A stretch of DNA of 64,000 nt from Candidatus Agathobaculum intestinipullorum (GCA_019117485.1 DWZQ01000037.1:1-64000); one strand, 5' to 3'; counted from the first letter of the stretch, positions 9,383-18,345 are shown. Numbers and translations: made by a program. Notes: generated by a model not told the origin, from the sequence alone.

Positions 9383-10786
9383 ATGGGCAAAGAACAGACC
9401 AGCCGCGACAGCTTTTCCAGCCGTTGGGGCTTTATTCTGGCCTGCATCGGCTCGGCAGTTGGCATGGGCAATATCTGGCGGTTTCCGATCATGGTGCAGA
9501 AGTATGGGGGCATGACATTTTTAATCCCCTATGTCATTTTCGTCATCCTGATTGGCTCGTCCGGCGTAATCGAGGAGTTTGCGCTCGGCCGCCGCGCGGG
9601 CGCAGGCCCCGTGGGCGCGTTCGGCATGTGTACGCAGGAACGCACCGGTAAGCGCCGTCCGGGTGAGCTGGTCGGCGCGCTGCCGATTGTCGGCGCGCTG
9701 ATGCTGGCCATCGGCTATACGGTGGTGCTCGGCTGGATTTTCAAATACACATTCTTGAGTATCTCTGGCGGCCTGTTTGGGCTGGGCACTGAGATGGACG
9801 CGATCATCGGCGCGTTCAGCGCAACCGCACCGGAAAGCGAAACGCTGGGCGGCGCGCTGGGCATGATGGCGCAGAACGGCTTTTTCGGCATCGGAAACGG
9901 CCTGTGGCAGGCGATTGGACTGGTCATCTCACTGGCGATCATGGCGCTGGGCATTGCGGGCGGCATCGAAAAGGCCAATAAGGTGATGATGCCCGTGCTG
10001 TTCTTCCTGCTGCTGGCGCTGGGCGTGTATATCTTTACACTGGACGGTTCAGCCGAGGGCTACCGGCATATCTTTACCATCCAGCCCGCCGGGTTGGCGT
10101 CGCCCGAGGTATGGGTGTTTGCGTTTGGACAGGCGTTTTTCTCGTTGTCGGTTGCAGGTAACGGCTCGGTCATTTATGGTTCCTACCTGAGCCGGGACGA
10201 GGATATCCCGAGCTCAGCGCGCAACGTTGCTGTGTTTGACACACTGGCCGCGCTGCTGGCGGCGTTCGTTATCATCCCGGCGATGGCCGTTGTGCTGGGC
10301 GAAGGCATCAACGAGGTCAAAAGCGGCCCGGGGTTGATGTTCCTTTATCTGGTGCATGTGTTCAACGCCATGCCGGGCGGCCGCATCATCGGCGTGATCT
10401 TTTTCGTCTGCGTGCTGTTTGCAGGCCTGTCGTCGATCGTCAACCTGTACGAAGCACCCGTGGCGTTTTTACAGGAAAAGTGTCACCTTAACCGCTTTGC
10501 GGCGGTTGCCGGCATCGGCATAATTGGCTTTGCGGTGTCCATCGCGATCCAGCCGTGGACGTCTCAGTGGATGGACGTGGTTTCCATCTATATCTGCCCG
10601 CTCGGCGCCATGCTGGCCGGTATCATGTTCTTCTGGGTACTGGGCAAGGAGCGCGCGCTGTCTGCGGTCAACGAGGGCGCGCACAAGCCGATCGGCCGCT
10701 GGTTCTACCCGCTCGGCAAGTATATTTATGTGCCGCTGGCGCTGCTCGCACTTGTGTTGGGCATTGTCTACGGCGGCATCGGATAA
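9383..10786 (+). CDS. Sodium-dependent transporter, neurotransmitter:sodium symporter (NSS) family
   Basis: A 467-residue Na+-coupled importer, most often for amino acids or related amines in bacteria. It has the family hallmark at helix 1 (GSAVGMGNIWRFP), about 11-12 helices, and the FSLSVAGNGSVIYGSYL helix-6-like region. The track's TTG start at 9362 is unlikely. The ATG at 9383 follows GAGAGGTGAAAG and gives MGKEQTSRDSFSSRWGF, the usual beginning. It is divergent from a YheO-type regulator and followed by a strong terminator, so it forms a one-gene unit. Which amino acid it carries is not visible. Confidence 0.93.
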   Translation: MGKEQTSRDSFSSRWGFILACIGSAVGMGNIWRFPIMVQKYGGMTFLIPYVIFVILIGSSGVIEEFALGRRAGAGPVGAFGMCTQERTGKRRPGELVGALPIVGALMLAIGYTVVLGWIFKYTFLSISGGLFGLGTEMDAIIGAFSATAPESETLGGALGMMAQNGFFGIGNGLWQAIGLVISLAIMALGIAGGIEKANKVMMPVLFFLLLALGVYIFTLDGSAEGYRHIFTIQPAGLASPEVWVFAFGQAFFSLSVAGNGSVIYGSYLSRDEDIPSSARNVAVFDTLAALLAAFVIIPAMAVVLGEGINEVKSGPGLMFLYLVHVFNAMPGGRIIGVIFFVCVLFAGLSSIVNLYEAPVAFLQEKCHLNRFAAVAGIGIIGFAVSIAIQPWTSQWMDVVSIYICPLGAMLAGIMFFWVLGKERALSAVNEGAHKPIGRWFYPLGKYIYVPLALLALVLGIVYGGIG

Positions 10787-10799
10787 GGATGCTGAAAAA

Positions 10800-10832
10800 C
10801 AACCGCCGGCTGTTGCAGCCGGCGGTTGTTTT
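10800..10832 (+). terminator. Intrinsic terminator after the NSS transporter gene
   Basis: CAACCGCCGGCTG and CAGCCGGCGGTTG form a perfect 13-bp stem with a TTG loop, followed by TTTT. Confidence 0.9.
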
Positions 10833-10885
10833 ATGCTATACTGTAACGGAATCAATCGGAAATTGAGGAAAAAAGGGGAATTCAC

Positions 10886-11329
10886 ATGAATGCAAATCTG
10901 CGCGACAAAATTTCCAGCGCGGCAACCGCGATCGAGATCACGCTCGGCCTGATCATTCTGCTGGCCTGTGTGATTTGCAGCGTGGGGCTGGTATTCACCA
11001 CCGAGCTGGACAGGCTGTTTCTGGTGCCGTCGTACATGCAGGAGCGGCTGAGCGACGCCTGCTTGATCATCATCGGCATTGAGCTGATCAAAATGATCAC
11101 CAGCCACTCGCTCGACTCAGTGGTAGACGTAATGCTGCTGGCGATCGCCCGTCAGATGATCGTCGAGCATACCTCGCCGCTGGAAAACATGATGACTGTA
11201 GTTTCGGTTGGCGTGCTGTTCGTCATTCGCAAGTATTTGTACATCTCCAAGCTCGACCGCCGTGGCAGCGACAAGAAAAGCCAAGCGGAAACAACTGACG
11301 CTGAAGCAGCGCCGAAAACGCAAGCATAA
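10886..11329 (+). CDS. PsiE-like small membrane protein
   Basis: A 147-residue protein with about four hydrophobic helices and a charged tail. The stretch SHSLDSVVDVMLLAIARQMIVEH fits the PsiE (phosphate-starvation-inducible E) family, whose molecular function is unknown. It stands alone between two terminators. AAAAGGGG provides its ribosome site. Phosphate regulation cannot be inferred, as no Pho box is evident. Confidence 0.6.
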   Translation: MNANLRDKISSAATAIEITLGLIILLACVICSVGLVFTTELDRLFLVPSYMQERLSDACLIIIGIELIKMITSHSLDSVVDVMLLAIARQMIVEHTSPLENMMTVVSVGVLFVIRKYLYISKLDRRGSDKKSQAETTDAEAAPKTQA

Positions 11330-11333
11330 GCAA

Positions 11334-11361
11334 AAAGGCCGTCCCAATAGGGACGGCCTTT
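11334..11361 (+). terminator. Intrinsic terminator after the PsiE-like gene
   Basis: AAAGGCCGTCCC and GGGACGGCCTTT pair with a 4-base AATA loop. Confidence 0.85.
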
Positions 11362-11434
11362 CTGTGTCTTACCGGCTGACGATGCGACAAATCAGACCGT
11401 ACAGCGCGATGCGCTGCTCCGCCGTGTATTTGCT

Positions 11435-11463
11435 TTGCGTGGCGGGGCAAAACATGATATACT
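11435..11463 (+). promoter_or_regulatory. Predicted promoter of the hydrolase-acyltransferase trio
   Basis: TTGCGT and TATACT spaced 17 bases, 37 bases upstream of the first start codon of the three-gene operon. The -35 is a weak match and the -10 a good one. Confidence 0.5.
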
Positions 11464-11500
11464 GATATCAAAATAGGAATGGAATGGGGATTCGGACGAC

Positions 11501-12463
11501 ATGGCAATCAGCAAGGCGATGCGTGCCGCGCTGCACGCGCTCAGCTACCCGGCAAACATCGACGTGGGCAAAACCTATAAGGTCTCACGAGCGGTACGCG
11601 GCCTGCGCACACCGCTTGCGCCGCTCTATCACCTGTGGGATCACAAGATCGAACGGGACGGGCACGAGATCCGTGTGCGTATCTACACACCGAAAAAGCA
11701 GACCGGGCAGCGCCTGCTGCTGTTTTTCCACGGCGGCGGCTGGGTGTTGGAAAGCGTGGACACCTACGACGCGGTCTGCCGTAACCTTGCAAACCGCACG
11801 GGCTGCCGCGTAGCCTCGGTTGAGTACGGTCTCGCCCCCGAGCACATCTTCCCGGAGGGTTTGGAGGACTGCTATGCCGCCGCACGCGAGGTGTACCACA
11901 ACCCCGAGCAGTTTGGGGTGGACTCGCAGGAGATCACGCTCATCGGGGACTCGGCAGGCGGCAATCTGGCGGCTGCGGTGTCGTTGATGGCACGCGACCG
12001 CGGCGAGTTTTCTGTCGCGCAGCAGATTCTTATTTACCCCGCGACCCATTACGATCACACACCCGACTCGCGCTTTGCATCCGTACGCGAAAACGGCACC
12101 GACTACCTGCTGACAGCCAAGCGCGTAAGCGACTATATGGTGCTGTACGCGGGCGGGGATGCGTCCGTGATGCAAAACCCCTACTTTTCGCCGCTGTGTG
12201 CACCCGACCTGTCGGGCCAACCGCGCACGCTGGTCATCACGGCGGAATTTGACCCCTTGCGCGACGAGGGCGAAGCCTACGCCTGCGCACTGTGCAACGC
12301 AGGGGGCGACGTGCAGATGTACCGCATGCCGGACGCACTGCACGGCTACTTTTCGCTGCCCGCGCGTTTCCCGATGGTGCGGCATACTTATGACTTGATT
12401 GCAAAATTCCTGAATGGAGAGTCGATTGCATGTCCAACGACAAACGCCACCAAAAAAATCTGA
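11501..12463 (+). CDS. Alpha/beta hydrolase, HSL-type esterase
   Basis: A 320-residue cytosolic carboxylesterase-like enzyme of the hormone-sensitive-lipase family. The oxyanion-hole motif FFHGGGW (about residue 73), the nucleophile elbow GDSAGGN (about residue 149), FDPLRDEG for the catalytic Asp, and the C-terminal ALHGYF for the His are all present. No signal peptide is seen. The next gene starts 34 bases before this one ends, so translation is probably coupled. Together with the condensation-type acyltransferase and the zinc-ribbon membrane protein it forms a compact three-gene unit. The natural ester substrate is unknown. Confidence 0.9.
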   Translation: MAISKAMRAALHALSYPANIDVGKTYKVSRAVRGLRTPLAPLYHLWDHKIERDGHEIRVRIYTPKKQTGQRLLLFFHGGGWVLESVDTYDAVCRNLANRTGCRVASVEYGLAPEHIFPEGLEDCYAAAREVYHNPEQFGVDSQEITLIGDSAGGNLAAAVSLMARDRGEFSVAQQILIYPATHYDHTPDSRFASVRENGTDYLLTAKRVSDYMVLYAGGDASVMQNPYFSPLCAPDLSGQPRTLVITAEFDPLRDEGEAYACALCNAGGDVQMYRMPDALHGYFSLPARFPMVRHTYDLIAKFLNGESIACPTTNATKKI

Positions 12464-13740
12464 GATGGAGCCGGCTGGACAACGCCGCGAAAATCTTCCC
12501 CCCGACCTCGCATGGGTCGAGTACGGGCGTGTTCCGCCTGTCCTGCGAGCTGAACGAGCCGGTCGCGCCCGATGTGCTGCAAGCCGCGCTTGACCGCACG
12601 CTCGAACGCTATCCGCACCTGCTGATGGTCATGCGGCGCGGCGTGTTCTGGTACTATCTGGAGCAGACGAGACTGCGGCCGTCGGTCGTGCCGGAACATG
12701 CGCCGCCGTGCGCGGCGCTTTACGAGGGTAGCCAGTCGCTGCTGTTCCGGATCAGCTATTGGCGGCACAAAGTAAGTCTCGATATGTACCATGTGCTGGC
12801 CGACGGCGCGGGGGCGATCGAATTCTTCGAATCGCTGATGACCGCTTATCTGACGCTGCGCCACCCGGAGGCGGGCGTGGACGGACAGCCGCAGGCATCG
12901 GTCTCGCAGCGCTGGGCGGACAGCTTCCAGAAATACTACAAACCGCGCGGCGGCGGAAAATCTGCCGGTGACGGTCTGGGACGCGCCTACCGCCTGCGCG
13001 GCGTGCGTCGCGCGGACGGCGGCCTGACCATCATCGAAGGCGTGGCCGATGTGCGGCAGGTGCTCGATGCGGCACACCGCTGCGGCACGACGCTGACCGT
13101 CTATCTCACCGCGCTGCTGTTCGCCGCGATCCACAGTGAAATGTACGTCCGTGAGCAGAAACGGCCGGTGGTGCTTACCATCCCGGTCGACCTGCGCGGT
13201 TTCTTCCCCTCGCGCACGACGCGCAATTTCTTCGGCACCATCCGTGTCGGCTATGACTTTTCGGGTCGTTCGGGCGAGATTGAGGACATCGCCGCGTGCG
13301 TTGCCGCTGCATTCAAAGAGGAGCTTACACCCGAGCGGCTGGGCGCGCGCATGAACCGATTGGCCGCGCTCGAGCATAATCCGTTACTGCGACCCATCCC
13401 GCTGGCGCTCAAGAACCCGGTGCTGCGCCTGTCAGGCGTGCTTAGCGACCGCGGTGAAACCGCCGCACTGTCCAACATCGGCAAGTTCCGTCTACCGGAA
13501 GAACTGCACCCCTATGTGCGCGGCTTCGGCGTGTTCATGTCGACCGGCGCGACCCAGCTTTGCACCTGCTCATTCGGGAACAGCCTGCATTTTGGCTTTA
13601 CCTCGGCCTTTGAGAACACCGAAGTGCAGCGACGCTTTTTTGAACTGCTGGCCGACGAAGGGATTGAGATCGAGATCCGCAGCAACGAATACCACGAGGA
13701 GGAGGAAACGCCATGCAGCGATGCCCCAGCTGCCGAGTGA
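12430..13740 (+). CDS. Condensation-domain-like acyltransferase (alcohol acetyltransferase-like)
   Basis: A 436-residue protein of the CoA-dependent acyltransferase/condensation fold. The signature HxxxDG is seen as YHVLADGAGAIEFF near residue 120. The N-terminus (LDNAAKIFPPTS) matches proteins annotated as alcohol acetyltransferases next to alpha/beta hydrolases in Clostridia. The C-terminal half has the expected SNIGKFRLPEEL segment. The donor and acceptor are unknown. An acyl group handled by this enzyme and the upstream esterase is a reasonable inference. It overlaps the hydrolase gene by 34 bases and the downstream gene by 28 bases. Confidence 0.8.
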   Translation: MSNDKRHQKNLRWSRLDNAAKIFPPTSHGSSTGVFRLSCELNEPVAPDVLQAALDRTLERYPHLLMVMRRGVFWYYLEQTRLRPSVVPEHAPPCAALYEGSQSLLFRISYWRHKVSLDMYHVLADGAGAIEFFESLMTAYLTLRHPEAGVDGQPQASVSQRWADSFQKYYKPRGGGKSAGDGLGRAYRLRGVRRADGGLTIIEGVADVRQVLDAAHRCGTTLTVYLTALLFAAIHSEMYVREQKRPVVLTIPVDLRGFFPSRTTRNFFGTIRVGYDFSGRSGEIEDIAACVAAAFKEELTPERLGARMNRLAALEHNPLLRPIPLALKNPVLRLSGVLSDRGETAALSNIGKFRLPEELHPYVRGFGVFMSTGATQLCTCSFGNSLHFGFTSAFENTEVQRRFFELLADEGIEIEIRSNEYHEEEETPCSDAPAAE

Positions 13741-14378
13741 CCGTCGCCGGTCACAAAACCTGTTGCCCGCTGTGCGGCGGGCAGCTCACCGGCACGCCCG
13801 AGCCGGAAACCGAGGTTTTTCCCGCGCTGGAAAAGCCGCGCTTCACCACCGGTTTCGTACTGCGCCTGCTCGCGCTGCTGGCAATTGCGGTCAGTGTGAT
13901 CTGCGTGCTGGTCAATATCGCAACCGGATGGCATGTGCTGTGGTCGCTGTTTGTCGTGGCGGGCGCGGCCTGCGTGTGGGTCGCGGCTGCGGTTGCAGTG
14001 GCCTACCGCCGGGATATGACGCAAAACCTCGGCTGGCAGGTCGTGCTCATCCCGCTTTTATCCATCTTGTGGGATGTGTGGACGGGCTGGCGCGGCTGGT
14101 CGATCGACTTTGTGTTGCCCTGTGTGTGCATCGTCGGTGTGTTGGCTATGCTGCTCATCGCTGTGCTGTGCCGCCTGCCGCTGCGCGCGTTTGCAGGGCC
14201 GTTTATCAGCGCGTGTGTGCTTGGGCTGGTGCCGCTCATCCTGATCGCATGCGACCGGGTGCGCATCCTGCTTCCCTCGCTACTATGCGCGGGACTTGCG
14301 ATCCTGTCGCTCGTTTCGCTTACACTGTTCCAGTGGCAAACGATCAAGGCCGAACTTTCGCGCCGGTTCCATCTGTAA
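13713..14378 (+). CDS. Zinc-ribbon, multi-pass membrane protein (DUF6320-like)
   Basis: A 221-residue protein with an N-terminal zinc ribbon (CPSCRVTVAGHKTCCPLCGG) and six hydrophobic helices (from about residue 47). The layout agrees with the DUF6320 family, found with the same acyltransferase and hydrolase in other Firmicutes; the family name is from memory. No function is established. It starts 28 bases inside the acyltransferase gene with GAGGAGG upstream. It ends just before a strong terminator. It may anchor the acyltransferase at the membrane or handle its lipid substrate; both are inference. Confidence 0.75.
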   Translation: MQRCPSCRVTVAGHKTCCPLCGGQLTGTPEPETEVFPALEKPRFTTGFVLRLLALLAIAVSVICVLVNIATGWHVLWSLFVVAGAACVWVAAAVAVAYRRDMTQNLGWQVVLIPLLSILWDVWTGWRGWSIDFVLPCVCIVGVLAMLLIAVLCRLPLRAFAGPFISACVLGLVPLILIACDRVRILLPSLLCAGLAILSLVSLTLFQWQTIKAELSRRFHL

Positions 14379-14379
14379 C

Positions 14380-14408
14380 AAAAAAGAGCGGCAAAGCCGC
14401 TCTTTTTT
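14380..14408. terminator. Bidirectional intrinsic terminator
   Basis: AAAAAAGAGCGGC and GCCGCTCTTTTTT form a perfect stem with a 3-base loop. It ends the trio on the plus strand and can serve the convergent isomerase gene. Confidence 0.9.
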
Positions 14409-14467
14409 GCGTATTCGGGAAATCGCCCGAAGATAAAGAGAAGTAGAAGAGAGTGTGTGCCGGAGGA

Positions 14468-15382
14468 TTAGAGCAGCTCGCGCTTAATACGTTCGAGCGC
14501 TTCAGGTGCCTGCTTATCCATCTTTTCGGGGAAGCCAAAGTAGGATACGCAGATGATATTGTCGCCACCGACCTTGGGGGCGTCGGGCCCCAGCTGCTTG
14601 TTTGCAAAATCCATGTCACGCAGCGTTTCAAAGATACCGTCAAAATCGACCTCGCCCTCGCCCATCGCGGTGTGCTGGTGGATGGTAACGTCCGCGCGGC
14701 CACGGCTGTTGAGCCAAGGCGGATTGAGGATGTAGCGGCAGTCCTTGGTCTGGTTCCATGTATCCGCGAGCAGAACGTGGGTCAGCTCGTCGCCCGCGTA
14801 CTTGAGCATGTGACGCACGTCGCCCTTGCCCTGATCGTAGAAAAAGCCGTGGGATGCGGAATAAACATAACCGAGGTTCTTGGAGCGGAAGGACTTGACG
14901 ATGTCGCAGGTCTCATCATTCAGCTCGCAGAAGTCGTACGGGTGGGACTGTATCTCGACGCGCAGCCCCTCGCGCTCGATGATAGGCAGCAGCTCCTCCA
15001 TCGACTTGTAGAACATGCCGTTGCAGATTTCCTGCTGGTTGGGGTCGCCCGAGAACTCGGTGTTGATGACCGGCACGCCCATGTTGACCGCGATCTCGAT
15101 CATACGCTTCCAGTTGGCGACCGCGTGCTGGCGCTGCTCCTCGGTCGGGCCGGACCAGCGGTAGACTACGATAAAGGACGAAATCTCCACGCCGGTCTCG
15201 CGCAGCGCGCGGCGGTACTCCTCCTCGCACTCCTTGGAAAACAGCGGGTGCTTGTAGAACGGGTTGATGCGCGGATGCGGCGACTGCTCGATATACTTGT
15301 AGCCCCAGTCGGCTACCTTATGGACATAATCGTTGATGGACATCTGCTTGGCCAGCACGTCCACATCAAATGCGATTTTCAT
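14468..15382 (-). CDS. Sugar phosphate isomerase/epimerase (TIM barrel, AP endonuclease family 2 fold)
   Basis: A 304-residue enzyme of the xylose-isomerase-like TIM-barrel superfamily, which includes IolE, IolI and tagatose epimerases. Metal ligands of the type seen in NTEFSGDP, VEIQSHPYDF, HVLLADTWNQ and GEGEVDFDGIFETL are present. The track's 374-residue version is too long: the ATG at 15382 follows AAGGAGGG and gives MKIAFDVDVLAKQM. It is divergent from an AraC regulator with two well-formed promoters between them, so sugar-responsive control is likely. The exact substrate is not known. Confidence 0.88.
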   Translation of the reverse strand: MKIAFDVDVLAKQMSINDYVHKVADWGYKYIEQSPHPRINPFYKHPLFSKECEEEYRRALRETGVEISSFIVVYRWSGPTEEQRQHAVANWKRMIEIAVNMGVPVINTEFSGDPNQQEICNGMFYKSMEELLPIIEREGLRVEIQSHPYDFCELNDETCDIVKSFRSKNLGYVYSASHGFFYDQGKGDVRHMLKYAGDELTHVLLADTWNQTKDCRYILNPPWLNSRGRADVTIHQHTAMGEGEVDFDGIFETLRDMDFANKQLGPDAPKVGGDNIICVSYFGFPEKMDKQAPEALERIKRELL

Positions 15383-15442
15383 GCGGGTTGCCCTCCTTGC
15401 CGGATGATGTGTATTTTCTGTTCGGGCCCTTTTGATGCCCCT

Positions 15443-15471
15443 ATTATACGGCGGCGCGCACGCTTTTCCAA
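15443..15471 (-). promoter_or_regulatory. Promoter of the TIM-barrel isomerase gene
   Basis: Minus strand TTGGAA and TATAAT with a 17-base spacer, in the intergenic space shared with the AraC-type regulator gene. Confidence 0.75.
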
Positions 15472-15514
15472 TGATACAACCCACCCAAAACCTGCGAAAT
15501 CCTGCTATTTTTCC

Positions 15515-15543
15515 TTGCGCCTGCCGCGCGCGTCTGTTACGAT
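15515..15543 (+). promoter_or_regulatory. Promoter of the AraC-type regulator gene
   Basis: TTGCGC and TACGAT spaced 17 bases, 22 bases before the start codon. Moderate consensus. Confidence 0.5.
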
Positions 15544-15565
15544 AGGGAAAAGGAGTGTGACGGCC

Positions 15566-16435
15566 ATGCTGATCCCCGAGCCGGGTGTACACCAGACGTC
15601 AGAGCGGTACTTTTTCACCCCATCTTCGCTCGCACGCGAGCTGTTTTACTATCCAACGCGCTGCGGCCATTATTTCTGCGACAGCCGCTATTCGTTCAGC
15701 CATCGCTCGGAGATTGCCCTTGAAGGCGACCACAACCGCAATATCATGCTGTTCCTGATCCAGTCCGGCGCGATGGAGCTTACGCTTGCCGGCACAACGG
15801 TTTTGGCAGCGGCGGGACAGGTGGTGCTGTTTGACTGTCAGGAACCGTACCGCTACGCCGCGTCCGACGGGCTGGAATTCACTTGGCTGCTGTTCAACGG
15901 CCTGAACGTGCGTGCGTTCTACCGGCGCATTTTGCAGGCGCACGGCGGACGGCCATGCTTTGCGCCCGAGGCAGCTGCACCGGTCGGACAACTTCTTGGC
16001 ACGTTGCTGGCAAACTGTGCCGCCGACGAACGTCCCAGCGAAGCCGCCTGCTCGCAGATGCTCCACCGGTTGCTTTGCCTGCTTCTGCTGGGCGAGCCGC
16101 AAACCGCGCCGGACGGCAGCGACTGCATCGCGCAGGCCATCCGCTTTATGAACCGCCACCTGTTCGAGCCGATCAGCGTGCAGCAGGTGGCCGAGGCGGT
16201 CTGCCTGAGCCCGTCGCACTTTTCGCGCCGCTTCAAGGCGCGCACCGGCTATTCGCCCTATGAATATATCGTGTTGCGCCGCATCGACCGGGCAAAAGCC
16301 CTACTCACCTCAACCGACCGGACGGTGCGGGAAATCGCCTTCTCCACCGGCTACAACAGTGAGGAAAATTTTATCCACAGCTTTCAGAAGCATGTCGGTA
16401 TCCCACCCGGCCTGTTCCGCAGATACCCGGTGTGA
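15566..16435 (+). CDS. AraC family transcriptional regulator
   Basis: A 289-residue regulator with an N-terminal cupin-like ligand domain (about 1-170) and a C-terminal double helix-turn-helix (about 185-289) containing VQQVAEAVCLSPSHFSRRFK and the family signature IAFSTGYNSEENFIHSFQKHVGIPP. The open frame in the track runs back through antisense DNA to 14453. The ATG at 15566 after AAAGGAG is the true start. Divergence from the isomerase gene suggests it activates that gene in response to a sugar or sugar acid. Confidence 0.92.
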   Translation: MLIPEPGVHQTSERYFFTPSSLARELFYYPTRCGHYFCDSRYSFSHRSEIALEGDHNRNIMLFLIQSGAMELTLAGTTVLAAAGQVVLFDCQEPYRYAASDGLEFTWLLFNGLNVRAFYRRILQAHGGRPCFAPEAAAPVGQLLGTLLANCAADERPSEAACSQMLHRLLCLLLLGEPQTAPDGSDCIAQAIRFMNRHLFEPISVQQVAEAVCLSPSHFSRRFKARTGYSPYEYIVLRRIDRAKALLTSTDRTVREIAFSTGYNSEENFIHSFQKHVGIPPGLFRRYPV

Positions 16436-16439
16436 CGGC

Positions 16440-16459
16440 GGTTGCGCTTTGGCGCAACC
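16440..16459 (+). terminator. Hairpin after the AraC-type regulator gene
   Basis: GGTTGCGC and GCGCAACC with a TTTG loop, four bases past the stop. No T-run follows, so termination may be partial and read-through into the sulfatase-like gene is possible. Confidence 0.4.
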
Positions 16460-16500
16460 TGCCGACATGATTAGAATGATACGGAAGGACGGCTTTTTTG

Positions 16501-18309
16501 ATGGACAAAAAACAGCTGCTGCGACCGATCGGCAGCGCTGCAGGCGCGGTGCTGCCGTTCTGGCTGCTCGACCTGACCTTACGCGTCGCGACCGACTGTG
16601 CGGCGTGGTACCCGCTGTATGCGGCCGCACCCAATCTGTTTTCCCTCGGCTTTGGCGCGCTTTTTTTGGCGCTCTGCCTGCTGCCCCGGCGGCGCGCAGC
16701 CGGGCGCGTGCTCCATGGACTGATCTACACCCTCTGGGCGATATATGCGCTGGTGCAGTACTGCATCTGGCGGATTTTCGACCGTTTCCTGTTCCTGTCG
16801 GACTTTATGCTCGCGGGCGAGGGGCTGGGCTTTGCGGGATACATCCGGCAACTGGTCGATGTCCGCTTTACGGTGTTTGCCGTGCTGCTCCTGCTGTGGG
16901 GCGCGCTGGGCGTGTGGCGGCTGCCCGAAAACCTGCCGCGGCGGCGCGTCTGTCCGGCGCTCGTCGTGTTTTTTGTGCTGACGCAGTTTGTCGCACCACG
17001 GCTGTACGCACCCGTCCCCGAAACGCCCGACTGGGACTCCTGGCAGTCAAGCGGATACGAATACGAACGGTTTTCCTCATCCTCCTACGACCTTGCGCTG
17101 ACCGGGCCGTACCAATTTATCGCGCGGGACGCGTTCCTGACCGTCCGGCCGGATACGGATACGGCCGAACAGCGCGCGCTGGTGGACGCGTTCTTTGCCG
17201 AGCGTCCCGCGCACGAGGACAACGACATGACCGGCCTGCTTGCAGGCAAGAACCTCATCCTCGTGCAGCTGGAAAGCGTGGATGATTTTGTTCTCAACGA
17301 GGAAAACACACCGACGCTTGCACGCTTGCAGCGTGAGGGCATCAACTTTGCGGAGTTCTACACACCGCAGTACTCCAACGGCTACACCTTCAACACCGAG
17401 TTTGCCGCGCAAACCGGCATTTACCCCTATGCCAGCGGCAACGTCGCCTATTCGCTCAGCCGCAGCGCATTCCCGTATGCAGTGGGCAATCTGCTGACGG
17501 ACGCAGGCTACACAACAGGCTCTTTCCACAAAAGTGAGGCCAAATTCTACAACCGCGGCGCGATGCATCAGGCGTTCGGCTACGCGCAATATCATTCTGC
17601 GCTGAACTACGCAGACGATGAATTGCAGGCGGGCGACGACCGCTTCCTCATCAACTGCGACGCGCTTTATGACCAGATGGTGGCATCCGAACCGTTTGCG
17701 GACTTTCTGATCACTTACAGCGGCCACCTCGGCTATGACGAGATCGACGCGCTGACTACTTACGCCCTCGATGCGTTCCCGGAATACAAGGATGACAGCC
17801 GTCCCTATGAAATCAACGGCCTGTTCGCCAAGGCACGGCTGACTGACGAGATGTTCTCCCTCTTGCTGGAACGGCTGGACGAGGACGGCCTGCTGGACAG
17901 CACCGTCCTCTGCGTCTACGACGACCACTACGCCTACGGCCTGACCGACCGCACCGTGTTGGAAACCTATTCCGACGCCGCAGGCGGCCTCCTGCTCGAG
18001 CGCACACCGTGCTTTATCTGGTACAAGGGCTGCACACCGCAAACGGTGACCAAAACGCTGCAAACCGTCGACCTGCCCGTGCCCGACACGATGGGACGCG
18101 ACGCATTTGACCCATCTTACGAAGGCTACGCCATCTTCCCGGACGGCGGCTGGCTGACCGATCAGGCTTATGCCGAAAATGGGAAAATCATTTGGAATGA
18201 TGGCATGACAGAGGAAGAAGTGGCGCAAATGCACGCCTTTGCCCGCCGCTTCCAGCAGGTGAACGACGCGATACTGGACACCGATTACTACGCGCAGGCA
18301 GGCGCGTAG
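16501..18309 (+). CDS. LTA synthase family / sulfatase-fold membrane enzyme
   Basis: A 602-residue protein with five N-terminal transmembrane helices (about 10-190) and a large extracellular sulfatase-fold domain. Relative to lipoteichoic acid synthases, the metal-binding Glu lies in LVQLESVDDF, the nucleophile Thr in GYTFNTEF, and the late ligands in YDDHYAYG, so the active site looks intact. LTA synthases polymerise glycerol phosphate on a glycolipid anchor; other members add phosphoethanolamine or phosphoglycerol. Which applies here is open. The start at 16501 follows a GGAAGGACGG site and avoids the TTG used in the track. An SLH-type polysaccharide deacetylase lies next, suggesting an envelope locus. 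Confidence 0.85.
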   Translation: MDKKQLLRPIGSAAGAVLPFWLLDLTLRVATDCAAWYPLYAAAPNLFSLGFGALFLALCLLPRRRAAGRVLHGLIYTLWAIYALVQYCIWRIFDRFLFLSDFMLAGEGLGFAGYIRQLVDVRFTVFAVLLLLWGALGVWRLPENLPRRRVCPALVVFFVLTQFVAPRLYAPVPETPDWDSWQSSGYEYERFSSSSYDLALTGPYQFIARDAFLTVRPDTDTAEQRALVDAFFAERPAHEDNDMTGLLAGKNLILVQLESVDDFVLNEENTPTLARLQREGINFAEFYTPQYSNGYTFNTEFAAQTGIYPYASGNVAYSLSRSAFPYAVGNLLTDAGYTTGSFHKSEAKFYNRGAMHQAFGYAQYHSALNYADDELQAGDDRFLINCDALYDQMVASEPFADFLITYSGHLGYDEIDALTTYALDAFPEYKDDSRPYEINGLFAKARLTDEMFSLLLERLDEDGLLDSTVLCVYDDHYAYGLTDRTVLETYSDAAGGLLLERTPCFIWYKGCTPQTVTKTLQTVDLPVPDTMGRDAFDPSYEGYAIFPDGGWLTDQAYAENGKIIWNDGMTEEEVAQMHAFARRFQQVNDAILDTDYYAQAGA

Positions 18310-18345
18310 CGGCGTACTTTGTGATCCTGCCACCCACAAAAGGAA

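Noticed and set aside
14453-15565. Long plus-strand open frame running into the AraC-type regulator gene
   Set aside because: It is antisense to the isomerase gene; GC-rich DNA leaves antisense frames open. The true start is the ATG at 15566 with a ribosome site.
17077-18339. 420-residue minus-strand ORF
   Set aside because: Antisense to the LTA-synthase-like gene, whose motifs are intact.
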